56,213 nucleotides of DNA from a virus. Location of the stretch: positions 1-56,213 of IMG/VR virus record IMGVR_UViG_3300006108_000017; one strand, 5' to 3'. The number at the start of each line of letters is the position of its first letter. The first letter of the stretch is position 1. The position numbers and the translations under genes are program-made. The notes under the pieces are model-generated. The model was given only the letters and a program-made list of their open reading frames with translations, made no database searches and was not told the origin of the DNA. Positions 1 through 7,164 of this stretch are shown piece by piece.

Positions 1-339
1 ACCCATGAACATCACGTGAGGATCGGTGACGACGGCCTTTTCGTGAATCGCGGTCATCAGCTTCGGCAGCTCGTCGACGGCGATCTGATGGGCGACTTGC
101 CCCATCGAACCCGTGACGTCAAGACCAAGGATGATCGGAGTCGGATCCGGATTTTCCTCGCTGATGATGCTTTCCCGAAGCTGTAGCCCCTTGCGCTCGC
201 CCTTGCCAACCTTTACGTTGCGAGGGTCAAGCTTTTCATCGACGCGGTGAGAGAACACCTCAGCGCGGCTGGCAGTCCGGTAGTTGGTGGACTGAGCGTA
301 CGAGTCATACGCTCTTGAGTCCCATCTTGAATTTCCCAT
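1..339 (-). CDS. von Willebrand factor A (vWA) domain protein, partial
   Basis: The gene runs off the left edge; 113 N-terminal codons are visible. After a polar N-terminus of about 70 residues comes a beta-strand (PTPIILGLDVTGSMGQ) with the MIDAS metal-binding signature DxTGS, typical of vWA domains that bind partners through a divalent cation. The start ATG is preceded by AGGA seven bases upstream. It lies just downstream of a Met/Gly-rich protein gene, and the two are probably co-transcribed. The vWA assignment is firm; the partner and the role are unknown. Confidence 0.8.
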   Translation of the reverse strand, partial: MGNSRWDSRAYDSYAQSTNYRTASRAEVFSHRVDEKLDPRNVKVGKGERKGLQLRESIISEENPDPTPIILGLDVTGSMGQVAHQIAVDELPKLMTAIHEKAVVTDPHVMFMG

Positions 340-356
340 TGTCTATTCCTTTTTGA

Positions 357-1031
357 TTACGGACGGGTGAAGGGGCTGCCGGACTTACCTCCGAGGAGCC
401 CACCTTCTCCACCCATCATCTTGGACATGAGCATCATCTGCATCATTCCACCCATGGGATTTGCGGCGCCGCCTGCACCACCACCCATTTGGGTCATGAG
501 CATCAGAGGCAGCATCTTCTCGAGGTCGAGATTGTCGCCGCCCATCATCATCATGGGAAGCAGCATTCCTTGGAAGCCGGCGAGACCAGCTTCACCACCC
601 GGCAGCATCGTCATCAGGCTGCGAACAACCAGAACGCCGCTGTCGAGACCGAACATCTGGACCTTCGGAGGGTTCCACGTAGAGATAGAACCACCCGGAC
701 GGATCAGACGGAAGGTCGTCTTCGTGCCATCGGCGTTCTTCTTGATCTCCGTGATCCAGCCTGGCGCATCGCCGCTGGTGTAGATCAGATCACCGACCTT
801 GACCGATTCCAGCGGGGTGCTCTGAGCGAAAGCCGGAAGAGCGATGCCGAAATCTTCGAAGGGGTTGATCACGATGGTTGCATCGTCGCCTTCGCCTTCG
901 ATCGTTGCGATTTCACCGTCACGGGTGCGAACACCCAGGCGGCCAGACATCAGGTCCCATACGACGCTGTCGACCCGACGGAACATTCTGCCCATCATCT
1001 TTTCGACGGACATACCCATATTGTTTTTCAT
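357..1031 (-). CDS. Met/Gly-rich phage protein of unknown function
   Basis: 224 residues. The start at MKNNMGMSVEK is chosen because AAGGAG lies just upstream; a longer in-frame reading would run back into the NAMPT gene. The middle (about 25-140) looks like a compact beta-rich domain containing GDLIYTSGDAPGWI. The C-terminal 80 residues are extremely rich in Met and Gly, including an MMMMGG run. Such Met/Gly tails resemble low-complexity membrane- or metal-associating segments, but no function is assigned. It sits between the vWA gene and the NAD salvage gene. Confidence 0.75.
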   Translation of the reverse strand: MKNNMGMSVEKMMGRMFRRVDSVVWDLMSGRLGVRTRDGEIATIEGEGDDATIVINPFEDFGIALPAFAQSTPLESVKVGDLIYTSGDAPGWITEIKKNADGTKTTFRLIRPGGSISTWNPPKVQMFGLDSGVLVVRSLMTMLPGGEAGLAGFQGMLLPMMMMGGDNLDLEKMLPLMLMTQMGGGAGGAANPMGGMMQMMLMSKMMGGEGGLLGGKSGSPFTRP

Positions 1032-1068
1032 GTTAGTCACTCCTTGATTTGGTTGGTTTGGTGCTCTA

Positions 1069-2466
1069 TTACGCTGCTTGCGCGTTTGCACGAACTTGGG
1101 CGAAGGTCATGTCGCGGACGAGCTTGCCGTCACGGAACACTTCCTCCAAGGCCTGCTTAGGCCAATCTTCTACGCCACTGAAGTAATTTCCAGTGTCGTC
1201 CTTCATCAGGGTTACCCGACCCTTTTTAGAGGTCTTACCGTGGTCGGTGATCGGGTCCTTGTAGACGTCTCTCCAGAAGAGAGTCGCCTTGTCTCCCCGA
1301 ATACCGATCGAGCTGCACTTCATCGCGAACTTCATGGTGTCGCGATTGACCTGCTGCAGTAGAGCACCACCTTGACCGAAGGTGATGTTGTCGGCGCTGT
1401 AGCCGGCCATGTCGGTCACGAAGAGGATTGCACGGATCGTAGTGTGATCAATGCCGTCTCCCTGGATGACGCGAACATTGTTGAGGACCTTGTAGCCCTT
1501 GTCGTTGATGGTGTGGCCGAAATGCTCATCGAGAATGCGGAGGCAATCAAGAACCACTTCAGCAGGGTCACCGCTGTCAGGGCGAACCACCACGGTGGCG
1601 CCGCTCTTGATGACGTCTTCCTTCAGCTTGGTTCCCCAGAGGTGGCAAGCTGCGAAGATGTCGTAGCTGTCAGAGACGCAGGCAACCAAACCACCAGGCT
1701 TGGCGTTCTGCTTCAGCATGTTGCGGAAGGAAGTTTCTTCACCGTCACGGCCCCAGCTGGTTACCGTGCTGTGCTCCATCGCAGGGATGGAGAAGCCGGC
1801 CATCGGCTCATTGTAGAAGCGACGTCCAGCCAGAATAGCAGAGATCGTGTCAGTGCCCTTGAAGTTGATTAGGTGGGCGAGACCGCCGAGAGCAGCGCTT
1901 TCCTTGCTGCTAACGCCTCGGGCGCCGAAGTCCTGCAGCTTGAAGTCGATGAGCGAAGGATCACCTGTCTTCTCGAGAGCCTTGAGGATGATCTTGCGGC
2001 TTTCGTAGCTGTTAGTTGCGACCGTGGTCGGATACCAGATGGCCCGGAGGATTGCGGTCTCGAGGAAGCTGGTCAGCCAGGCGCACTTGGGATCAGTGTT
2101 CTCAATGGTTGCGAGAACGTTCTTCGTGGGGATGATGGCGCCCTCAGGAGCCGCCTTGATCACGACTGGCATGTAGCCCTTGTGCTTCTTGAGAATGTAT
2201 TCCCAGCCGGCACGGTTGAAGGGTTCGCCATGAGCGAGGATGAGTTCCTCAGCATAGTCGATGTCGGATTGGGTGATCGGCTTCATGAGGTAGCGCTTGA
2301 TGAACGCCTGCAGACCAAAGAAGACCGTCTTGTCCCAATGACCACCGCGGCTCTCAATGTACGAGTAGACGTACTCGGTCCCCGGAGGATACTGGTTGAA
2401 CTGGCTGTACTTGTAGCTGTCGCTATCAAGGATAATGCTATCCCAGTTGATTTCGTCGATATTCAT
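1069..2466 (-). CDS. nadV: Nicotinamide phosphoribosyltransferase (NAMPT)
   Basis: Makes NMN from nicotinamide and PRPP, the first step of NAD+ salvage. The 465 residues match full-length NAMPT. Visible family motifs are DFGARGVSS (about 179-187), FKGTDT (202-207, carrying the Asp that selects nicotinamide), EHSTVTSWGRDGE (231-243, with the active-site His) and VVVRPDSGDP, which binds the phosphoribosyl group. The next enzyme of the pathway is encoded immediately upstream on the same strand, separated only by a homing endonuclease gene. In phages this pair rebuilds NAD+ and can defeat NAD+-depleting defences. Family assignment is very secure. Confidence 0.96.
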   Translation of the reverse strand: MNIDEINWDSIILDSDSYKYSQFNQYPPGTEYVYSYIESRGGHWDKTVFFGLQAFIKRYLMKPITQSDIDYAEELILAHGEPFNRAGWEYILKKHKGYMPVVIKAAPEGAIIPTKNVLATIENTDPKCAWLTSFLETAILRAIWYPTTVATNSYESRKIILKALEKTGDPSLIDFKLQDFGARGVSSKESAALGGLAHLINFKGTDTISAILAGRRFYNEPMAGFSIPAMEHSTVTSWGRDGEETSFRNMLKQNAKPGGLVACVSDSYDIFAACHLWGTKLKEDVIKSGATVVVRPDSGDPAEVVLDCLRILDEHFGHTINDKGYKVLNNVRVIQGDGIDHTTIRAILFVTDMAGYSADNITFGQGGALLQQVNRDTMKFAMKCSSIGIRGDKATLFWRDVYKDPITDHGKTSKKGRVTLMKDDTGNYFSGVEDWPKQALEEVFRDGKLVRDMTFAQVRANAQAA

Positions 2467-2531
2467 AGAATAAGCTCCTTACTCTCAGGTTATCCAGAAG
2501 TCGTTCTTCTGGGGTTAGCATGATGATCTCG

Positions 2532-2539
2532 TATAAATA
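2532..2539 (+). promoter_or_regulatory. Late-type promoter before GIY-YIG gene
   Basis: TATAAATA, an exact match to the T4 late -10 element, about 25 bp before the homing endonuclease start at 2562. No early-type -35/-10 pair is seen here. Confidence 0.65.
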
Positions 2540-2561
2540 CACAGGTCATCATGGAGGGGTT

Positions 2562-3104
2562 ATGAAGCGCTACGGGTTTATCTACATTACCACAAACACT
2601 ACCAATGGCATGAAATACATTGGACAATGTTCTGGTGATCCGGAGAGCTCCATGGTTAAAAGATACTTTGGTTCTGGCAAGGCCATTCTTCGAGCAATAA
2701 GAAAGAATGGTATTGAGAACTTTACAAAAGAGATTGTAGAGTTTGCAGACAGTCGTGAAGAACTTAATGCCGCCGAACGAAGGATTATAGCAGAGCACGG
2801 CGCCGTCAGAAGCAGAAACTACTACAACATTTCTCCAGGTGGAAGAGCGTCTTTGGGATTTACAGGAAAGAAACACTCTCTTGAAAGAAATGCTAGATTG
2901 AGCGAAAAGATGAAAGGCCATAGTGTCTCTCAAAATGTTAGAAAAGCCACTGCTGAAACCGGCAAGAGATTTGCTGCCAAAAATCTCAACACGGTCAGGG
3001 TAACTTGCCCGCACTGTGGTTTTGTAGGCTACAAAGGAAACTTGCATCGTTGGCACTTTTCTAACTGTAAGCTTAAACCCGACCAACCATCGTCTGAAGA
3101 ATAG
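2562..3104 (+). CDS. GIY-YIG homing endonuclease
   Basis: 180 residues, starting at MKRYGFIY behind a strong GGAGGGG site. The N-terminus carries the GIY-YIG core (YGFIYITTN, then KYIGQ), a conserved Arg in KRYFGSGK and a Glu in the expected place. The middle has a NUMOD3-like DNA-binding stretch (GKKHSLERNARLSEKM). The C-terminus is a small zinc-ribbon-like module, CPHCGF followed by HRWHFSNC. It is transcribed against its neighbours and its last 32 bp overlap the 3' end of the NMN adenylyltransferase gene. It is a selfish element inserted between the two NAD salvage genes. The lower GC of this gene agrees with transfer. Confidence 0.9.
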   Translation: MKRYGFIYITTNTTNGMKYIGQCSGDPESSMVKRYFGSGKAILRAIRKNGIENFTKEIVEFADSREELNAAERRIIAEHGAVRSRNYYNISPGGRASLGFTGKKHSLERNARLSEKMKGHSVSQNVRKATAETGKRFAAKNLNTVRVTCPHCGFVGYKGNLHRWHFSNCKLKPDQPSSEE

Positions 3105-4140
3105 ACCAATGGTCCTCAAACCATCTATCTGTTTGTGAGAGTGCTTCGTTGATTGGGATCCACTCGCACTTCTTAACTTCTCCCTTTTGAGGACGGACTT
3201 TCGGGAGAGGCTTGCTGTCATCGAGCTTCAGAAGGTAGCACGTGGTGATCGTACGACCACGAAGGCTACGATCTGGATGATCGAAGATTTCCTTGCTGCG
3301 AACGGCGCCGTAGAGCTGAGCCTTGGAAAGCTCAATGCGGGTTTCTTCCTGCAGCTCACGAATGGCACCATCGAGAGTCTTTTCGTCTTGCTCGAGGAAC
3401 CCGCCAGGGAGAGCCCAGAGACCGACGCCAGGGAAGTTGTCGCGGACATTGACAAGGACGTGTCCAGATTGGATGACGCACGTATCAACCGTGACGAACG
3501 TGGGCGCATATGGTGCAGCTTCCCAGGCCTTCTTGTATCGCTCGATGAACTCGTACTCACGGACCAGACCTTCGTAGGCTGGGTTCTTGAGGAAGTCCTC
3601 GAGGAAGTAGTAGGTCGTTTGCGGGATGGATTTGGTTGATGCGATTTCCTTCTTGCCGAAGAGAGCATCGCGCACCTGAGTCGCGCTCAGTTCGAACCCG
3701 TAGTCGTGCTCCTTGACGAGGTCATGCTCGAACATGTCGCCGAAGGTGTGAAGGTACCACGTGGTCTTGTCACGATCGGCGCCCGTGAGGTGGACATCGG
3801 GATTAAGACCGATGACGTCCACGAGTTCATTGCACGCGCTGTCAACAGCTTCCTGAACACCGCGGATCCACGCTTGATCATTGTAAGGATGATCGTAGAT
3901 CGGCTTGATGAGGAGAGGCTTCGGGGAGGCGATCACGCGGTCAGCATAGTTGCGGACCATTTGGGCACGTTCTTCGAATGTGAAGGGGTTCTTGGTGTTG
4001 CGGGCTTGACCCGAACTGCCGACCAACACGAGGACAGCTTTGGACGTTTGAAGAGCTCGCTTGAGAACGGCGGCATGGCCGTTGTGGAATGGCGAGAATC
4101 GTCCGATGAAGACCGTTAGGCCTTTAAGTTTGTGTTCCAT
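3073..4140 (-). CDS. nadM: Bifunctional NMN adenylyltransferase / Nudix hydrolase
   Basis: 355 residues in two domains. The N-terminal nucleotidyltransferase (about 1-190) has GRFSPFHNGH (13-22, the HxGH ATP site) and LSATQVR (151-157) and makes NAD+ from NMN and ATP. The C-terminal Nudix domain (about 210-340) has a complete Nudix box, beginning GGFLEQDE and ending RELQEE (about 246-266), as in enzymes acting on ADP-ribose. The start at MEHKLKG is preferred over one 48 bp upstream because GGGAG precedes it and the late promoter at 4192-4199 would start transcription after the upstream codon. Matches NatV/NadM enzymes of large phages. Confidence 0.95.
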   Translation of the reverse strand: MEHKLKGLTVFIGRFSPFHNGHAAVLKRALQTSKAVLVLVGSSGQARNTKNPFTFEERAQMVRNYADRVIASPKPLLIKPIYDHPYNDQAWIRGVQEAVDSACNELVDVIGLNPDVHLTGADRDKTTWYLHTFGDMFEHDLVKEHDYGFELSATQVRDALFGKKEIASTKSIPQTTYYFLEDFLKNPAYEGLVREYEFIERYKKAWEAAPYAPTFVTVDTCVIQSGHVLVNVRDNFPGVGLWALPGGFLEQDEKTLDGAIRELQEETRIELSKAQLYGAVRSKEIFDHPDRSLRGRTITTCYLLKLDDSKPLPKVRPQKGEVKKCEWIPINEALSQTDRWFEDHWSILQTMVGRV

Positions 4141-4191
4141 ACTGGCTCCCAGTTGGCTGATGTCCACAAGGATCGTTTCCTTGATCAAAAT

Positions 4192-4199
4192 TATTTATG
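4192..4199 (-). promoter_or_regulatory. Late-type promoter (CATAAATA) of nadM
   Basis: CATAAATA on the minus strand, 50 bp before the chosen nadM start. The predicted transcript would begin near 4186 and so exclude the alternative upstream start codon. Confidence 0.6.
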
Positions 4200-4235
4200 G
4201 AGCGGTGTTGATCAGGCAACAAAATGTTAAATTAG

Positions 4236-4265
4236 ATTATACCCTATTTGCCCGTATAGTACACA
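4236..4265 (-). promoter_or_regulatory. Early-type promoter of nadM
   Basis: TGTACT, 16 bp, TATAAT. It belongs to the recurring early promoter family and reads into nadM and nadV, so the NAD salvage pair may be made both early and late. Confidence 0.75.
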
Positions 4266-4302
4266 CAAAAATGGCCCGCACTCTAAAAAGTTGCGGGCCA
4301 TT
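4266..4302 (-). terminator. Rho-independent terminator
   Basis: GGCCCGCA / TGCGGGCC hairpin followed by ATTTTTG on the minus strand. It ends the gene at 4308-4574 and abuts the -35 of the next promoter. Confidence 0.85.
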
Positions 4303-4307
4303 CTGGA

Positions 4308-4574
4308 TTAGCGGGTGGCTTGGTAGAAAGCGCCGTCCTTCATGAGGTAGACTTGGTTCTTGACACCGTAGGCCATGTTGGTGAGACCGTGACCGGTAAC
4401 TTCAACCGGCTTGGCATACACGGGATCACGGCTGCCATTGTAGACATAGGTTGTCTTGATGGCGCCCGGAGCGCTAGGATCACAAATCTTGCCGAAGCAG
4501 ATATTGCTGAAGCTGTCGGTCGGGATGGCAACCAGATTGCGATTGCGGCGGAACTGAAGACCTTTGAAAAGCAT
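4308..4574 (-). CDS. Small protein of unknown function
   Basis: 88 residues, own early-type promoter and own terminator, so a single-gene unit. There are two Cys (ICFGKICDP) in the N-terminal half and a Tyr-rich beta-like C-terminal half. No family recognised. Its placement directly behind a consensus early promoter suggests a host-takeover protein, which is inference. Confidence 0.7.
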   Translation of the reverse strand: MLFKGLQFRRNRNLVAIPTDSFSNICFGKICDPSAPGAIKTTYVYNGSRDPVYAKPVEVTGHGLTNMAYGVKNQVYLMKDGAFYQATR

Positions 4575-4607
4575 TTTCGTCGCCTCTGTGTTTCAATCGA
4601 TAATAAG

Positions 4608-4637
4608 ATTATACACAGAACCGTCAGGTTGTAAACA
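4608..4637 (-). promoter_or_regulatory. Early-type promoter, near-consensus
   Basis: TTTACA, 16 bp, TATAAT with the ACCTG extension after the -35; drives the gene at 4308-4574. Confidence 0.85.
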
Positions 4638-4645
4638 GGAAAATG

Positions 4646-4807
4646 CTATCCCTTTGCCAAAGCTAGGCCAAAGCACATTGCCATCCAGATTATGCCCACG
4701 ATACCAGCACCAATGGCGTGGTCTTGGGTGAAGCGATTGTGGTGCGGGACCCAAAAAGAAGCCGCGCACCCAAGACCGCCCATAAGCATGAAGGCGAGTG
4801 CCATCAT
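4646..4807 (-). CDS. Small two-helix membrane protein
   Basis: 53 residues with two hydrophobic helices (about 1-20 and 32-51) separated by a short polar loop (PHHNRFTQDH). Its start overlaps the stop of the preceding gene by one base (TAATG), which implies translational coupling. Its TAG stop is followed directly by the T-tract and -35 of the next promoter. No family recognised. Confidence 0.65.
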   Translation of the reverse strand: MMALAFMLMGGLGCAASFWVPHHNRFTQDHAIGAGIVGIIWMAMCFGLALAKG

Positions 4808-5157
4808 TAGATTTTCAGGCCCGATGGCTTAGTGAGATCGAGACCAGTCGTCTGTGAGAGGTACTGGTTTCGGACTTGCTCAGACGGCTTGAACGTCAGA
4901 ACAACCGCCGAGGCAGGGATTTCCAGCTCGGAGATTTCTGGATTCGAGAGCGTCCACGGCACGAAGGCCAGACCGATCTGACCAGGAGCAACTGGCTGGA
5001 AGCGGAGAATGTGGGGCTTGCGAACGACGTATGCCGTAATAGCGGCAGATGTAGAACCATTTACCTCGGCAAGAACCGTAGTTTCGGTAACGGTCTTTAT
5101 GACGCTGGCAACAACCTCGTCGCCACCGATCATCTTGAATGCAAGAACTTCAGCCAT
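4807..5157 (-). CDS. Sm-like small beta-barrel phage protein
   Basis: 116 residues. The pattern FKMIGGDEVVASVI, then VRKPHILRF, then GLAFVPWTLSN followed by IPASAVV resembles LSm-type small beta-barrel proteins common in T4-type phages, probably nucleic-acid or assembly associated. The fold call is from pattern only. Starts after an AGGAGCC site. Confidence 0.55.
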   Translation of the reverse strand: MAEVLAFKMIGGDEVVASVIKTVTETTVLAEVNGSTSAAITAYVVRKPHILRFQPVAPGQIGLAFVPWTLSNPEISELEIPASAVVLTFKPSEQVRNQYLSQTTGLDLTKPSGLKI

Positions 5158-5166
5158 GCTGGCTCC

Positions 5167-5202
5167 TAAAAATTAAGGGGTAGTCTACGGGCTACCCCTT
5201 AA
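5167..5202 (-). terminator. Rho-independent terminator
   Basis: TTAAGGGGTAG / CTACCCCTTAA hairpin followed by TTTTTA on the minus strand; terminates the beta-barrel gene. Confidence 0.85.
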
Positions 5203-5219
5203 GTCTTCACATGAAAGGA

Positions 5220-5792
5220 TTAGAACTTGTAGAACAGGGTGGCGACGGCGCCGTTACCCGTGAGGTTCGTGCCCTCAGTGTGGGTGTAGACAACGTTGGT
5301 TGCCCAATGCTTGGTCAGACCAAGCTCAAGACCGGCGGAGACGCGGTTGGTGCGGAAGTCGTTCGAACCACCGAAGCTGTTGCGGTAGCGGTAGCCACCG
5401 ATCAGTGCGATGTCGGACGTCAGAGGCTTGCGAAGGTCGACTTCACCAACGTAGTAGTTGAAGTCACGACCACCGTCTTCGTAGCGACGGCCATAGGCTG
5501 CGCGAACTGAAGTTTCGATGCCGAGGACGGTAGGAGCAGCGTGAGAAACGCCGGCTTCGAAACCGCCAGAGTTCTTCAGACCGACATTCGTGGTTGCAGC
5601 AACGCCAGCAGCGTCAACGCCGAAACCGAGAACGGTAGTTGCGAGACCGGCAGATGCTTCAGAGATAACGGTCTTGGAACCGGCCAGCTTTTCACCGTCG
5701 TAGGTGGCGAAAGCGGTCACAGGAGCTGCAGAGGCAGCAACAGCGGTCAGAGTCAGGGCTGCGAAAGCCACACCCGCGAGGATCTTCTTCAT
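5220..5792 (-). CDS. Outer-membrane beta-barrel protein
   Basis: 190 residues. It begins with a classical Sec signal peptide (MKKILAGVAFAALTLTAVA, cleavage near ASAAP at 21-23). The mature part has repeated alternating amphipathic strands (NYYVGEVDLRKPL, LIGGYRYRNSF, NRVSAGLELGL, ATNVVYTHTEG) and ends in TLFYKF, whose terminal Phe is the recognition signal for the BAM machinery. The size fits an 8-stranded barrel. It is preceded by a late promoter and followed by its own terminator. It would be inserted in the host outer membrane, perhaps for superinfection exclusion like lambda Lom, or for lysis; the role is inferred. Confidence 0.8.
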   Translation of the reverse strand: MKKILAGVAFAALTLTAVAASAAPVTAFATYDGEKLAGSKTVISEASAGLATTVLGFGVDAAGVAATTNVGLKNSGGFEAGVSHAAPTVLGIETSVRAAYGRRYEDGGRDFNYYVGEVDLRKPLTSDIALIGGYRYRNSFGGSNDFRTNRVSAGLELGLTKHWATNVVYTHTEGTNLTGNGAVATLFYKF

Positions 5793-5864
5793 GTAGTTCT
5801 CCTAGATTTGATGATATACTTTTCAGATAAAACACTCTGCAGAGCAGCAGTGTTGATGCGAAGT

Positions 5865-5872
5865 TATTTATG
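5865..5872 (-). promoter_or_regulatory. Late-type promoter (CATAAATA)
   Basis: CATAAATA 73 bp before the outer-membrane protein start. The 147 bp between 5793 and 5939 hold no gene. Confidence 0.6.
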
Positions 5873-5939
5873 CCGCTCGCAATCAGACGGTTTCAATCAG
5901 ATGGTGCGTTTAGAGGTGATCTGGGTGCAGATTCTGCGT

Positions 5940-6434
5940 TCAGACAATAGTCAGTTGAGGATTGGGTGCCTGAACAGGAGGATCCACCATCATCTGTTGG
6001 GCTTTCTGAATGTCAGCGGCGCACATGTCCGTCACTGCCAGCATAGAAGTTGGGGTAGATGGCTCACTCATCTGGTCATTCCCCTTAGAGGAACCCAGAT
6101 AAATCATGCCTGGACCAAAGCGACGCTGTTCAAGAATGGCAACTTTTCCAGTCGAGCAGTTTACCGCGACCTTAGAGAAGGTGGTTTTGAAAAGACGAGT
6201 GCGATCTTCTCTAATCCACGTGATGACGCTGTCATCGCTCGCGAGGTCGACGTTGGACATGTTGACCTGATAGGAAGCACCATCTGCCACAAGTGCCGTC
6301 GTGTAGGTTCCAGACGGTATTTGGGACTGGGCGTTTGCATATCGCCCAAGAACATTTATGAAGGACATGCCCAGGGTAAAGGACATGACAAGGCTGAGTG
6401 TGAATCTCATCCTGGAAAGCTCTATGGTCTTCAT
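5940..6434 (-). CDS. Exported protein of unknown function
   Basis: 164 residues from MKTIELSRM; a GTG four codons earlier is possible, but GGGGTGAT fits the ATG better. A hydrophobic stretch (about 9-30) ending near ANAQS looks like a signal peptide. The mature part has WIREDRTRLFKTTFSKVAVNC and a second Cys about 60 residues later (DMCAAD), consistent with a disulfide-bonded periplasmic or surface protein. A late promoter precedes it. No family recognised. Confidence 0.65.
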   Translation of the reverse strand: MKTIELSRMRFTLSLVMSFTLGMSFINVLGRYANAQSQIPSGTYTTALVADGASYQVNMSNVDLASDDSVITWIREDRTRLFKTTFSKVAVNCSTGKVAILEQRRFGPGMIYLGSSKGNDQMSEPSTPTSMLAVTDMCAADIQKAQQMMVDPPVQAPNPQLTIV

Positions 6435-6471
6435 TTTGTGGATCACCCCGACAGATTAGCGGCGTGCATGA

Positions 6472-6479
6472 TATTTATC
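6472..6479 (-). promoter_or_regulatory. Late-type promoter (GATAAATA)
   Basis: GATAAATA about 40 bp before the exported protein gene. Confidence 0.6.
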
Positions 6480-6502
6480 AAGCGTACTGAATCAGGCCAG
6501 AA

Positions 6503-6751
6503 TTATTGGCTCTTCCACGGCTCAAACACTCGCTCCATCAGTTCGCGAATGTCGGGAACGCGCTTGGCGTCCATGAGAAGATCCAAGTGCTCCTGCTCCA
6601 GCTTGAATGGTTCTTCTTTGATTGACACGCCGAGCTTCTGCTTGGCCCAATGAGCTGCACGATGTGTGTCTACATTTCCGTACTGGTCACAGAAGTTGTA
6701 GAAGATCAACAGAATGTCGATCTCCAACTTGGTGACATCAGGCTCATTCAT
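6503..6751 (-). CDS. Small helical protein of unknown function
   Basis: 82 residues from MNEPDVTKLEID, behind AAGGAGACG. All-helical, with HWAKQKLGVSIKEEPF and a charged C-terminus. A longer reading would start inside the tmRNA terminator and is rejected. No family recognised. Confidence 0.65.
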   Translation of the reverse strand: MNEPDVTKLEIDILLIFYNFCDQYGNVDTHRAAHWAKQKLGVSIKEEPFKLEQEHLDLLMDAKRVPDIRELMERVFEPWKSQ

Positions 6752-6770
6752 TTGTACGCGTCTCCTTGTT

Positions 6771-6800
6771 AAAAATGGGAGACCCCCGAAGGAGCCTCCC
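6771..6800 (-). terminator. Terminator of the tmRNA
   Basis: GGGAG-CTCC / GGGG-CTCCC hairpin with a TTCG-type loop followed by ATTTTT on the minus strand, immediately after the last tmRNA pseudoknot-like stems. Confidence 0.8.
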
Positions 6801-6968
6801 ACCTAACCGTTCGGTGACAAGGTGGTCAGCCTCGTGAGGACTTAAGCCGCGAGGGCTACCTCAAATGCGTTATCGTTAGCATTTACTTTTTTCGCTTCCC
6901 TTAGGGGGAACGCCTATCCTGTCGCGCCCGTCATCTCAGCAACACTGTCGAAACTGGTCGGGCCCATG

Positions 6969-7041
6969 ATTAAGCATTTGGCATCTCAACTGATACTTTT
7001 GGACACAGGTGCCGGTTTTACGGCTGAGCCAAATGCTTAAT
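6969..7041 (-). repeat. 14-bp inverted repeat closing the tmRNA intervening loop
   Basis: Arms 6969-6982 and 7028-7041 are perfectly complementary (TTAAGCATTTGGC core). They hold the acceptor and coding ends together in the precursor, as in permuted bacterial tmRNAs where the loop is excised. Confidence 0.85.
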
Positions 7042-7133
7042 GGTGGACCCGCCGGGAATCGCACCCGGGTCCAATGTTCTTCAAGTCAAGTCGAATTACG
7101 ACAATCATCTCGGCCTTACGGCTTCGATATTCT

Positions 7134-7163
7134 ATTTTATACCGCCACCACCAAAAGTAAACG
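7134..7163 (-). promoter_or_regulatory. Early-type promoter of the tmRNA
   Basis: TTTACT, 16 bp, TAAAAT ending about 3 bp before the acceptor piece, so the RNA would be made early in infection. Confidence 0.7.
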
Positions 7164-7164
7164 G

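Larger units (their letters stand above)
6771..7131 (-). ncRNA. ssrA: Circularly permuted (two-piece) tmRNA
   Basis: Rescues stalled ribosomes and tags proteins for proteolysis. Read on the minus strand, the acceptor piece comes first (from about 7131 to the encoded CCA at 7043-7041). It contains GGAC, then a T-arm CCGGG-TGCGATT-CCCGG, then CGGGTCC-ACCA. A removable loop follows, closed by a perfect 14-bp inverted repeat (7041-7028 and 6982-6969). The coding piece then starts at 6965 with GGGCCCG, which pairs with CGGGTCC and gives the G3-U70 pair that marks alanine acceptance. It continues with a D-loop-like AGTTTCGACAG. The tag frame (6880-6845) encodes ANDNAFEVALAA and ends in TAA (6844-6842), followed by two hairpins and a terminator. 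Outer ends are approximate. Confidence 0.93.

Noticed and set aside
7041-7110. An ordinary tRNA gene ending in CCA
   Set aside because: Only the T-arm and acceptor strand are present; no anticodon arm. The downstream tag frame shows it is the acceptor half of a permuted tmRNA.
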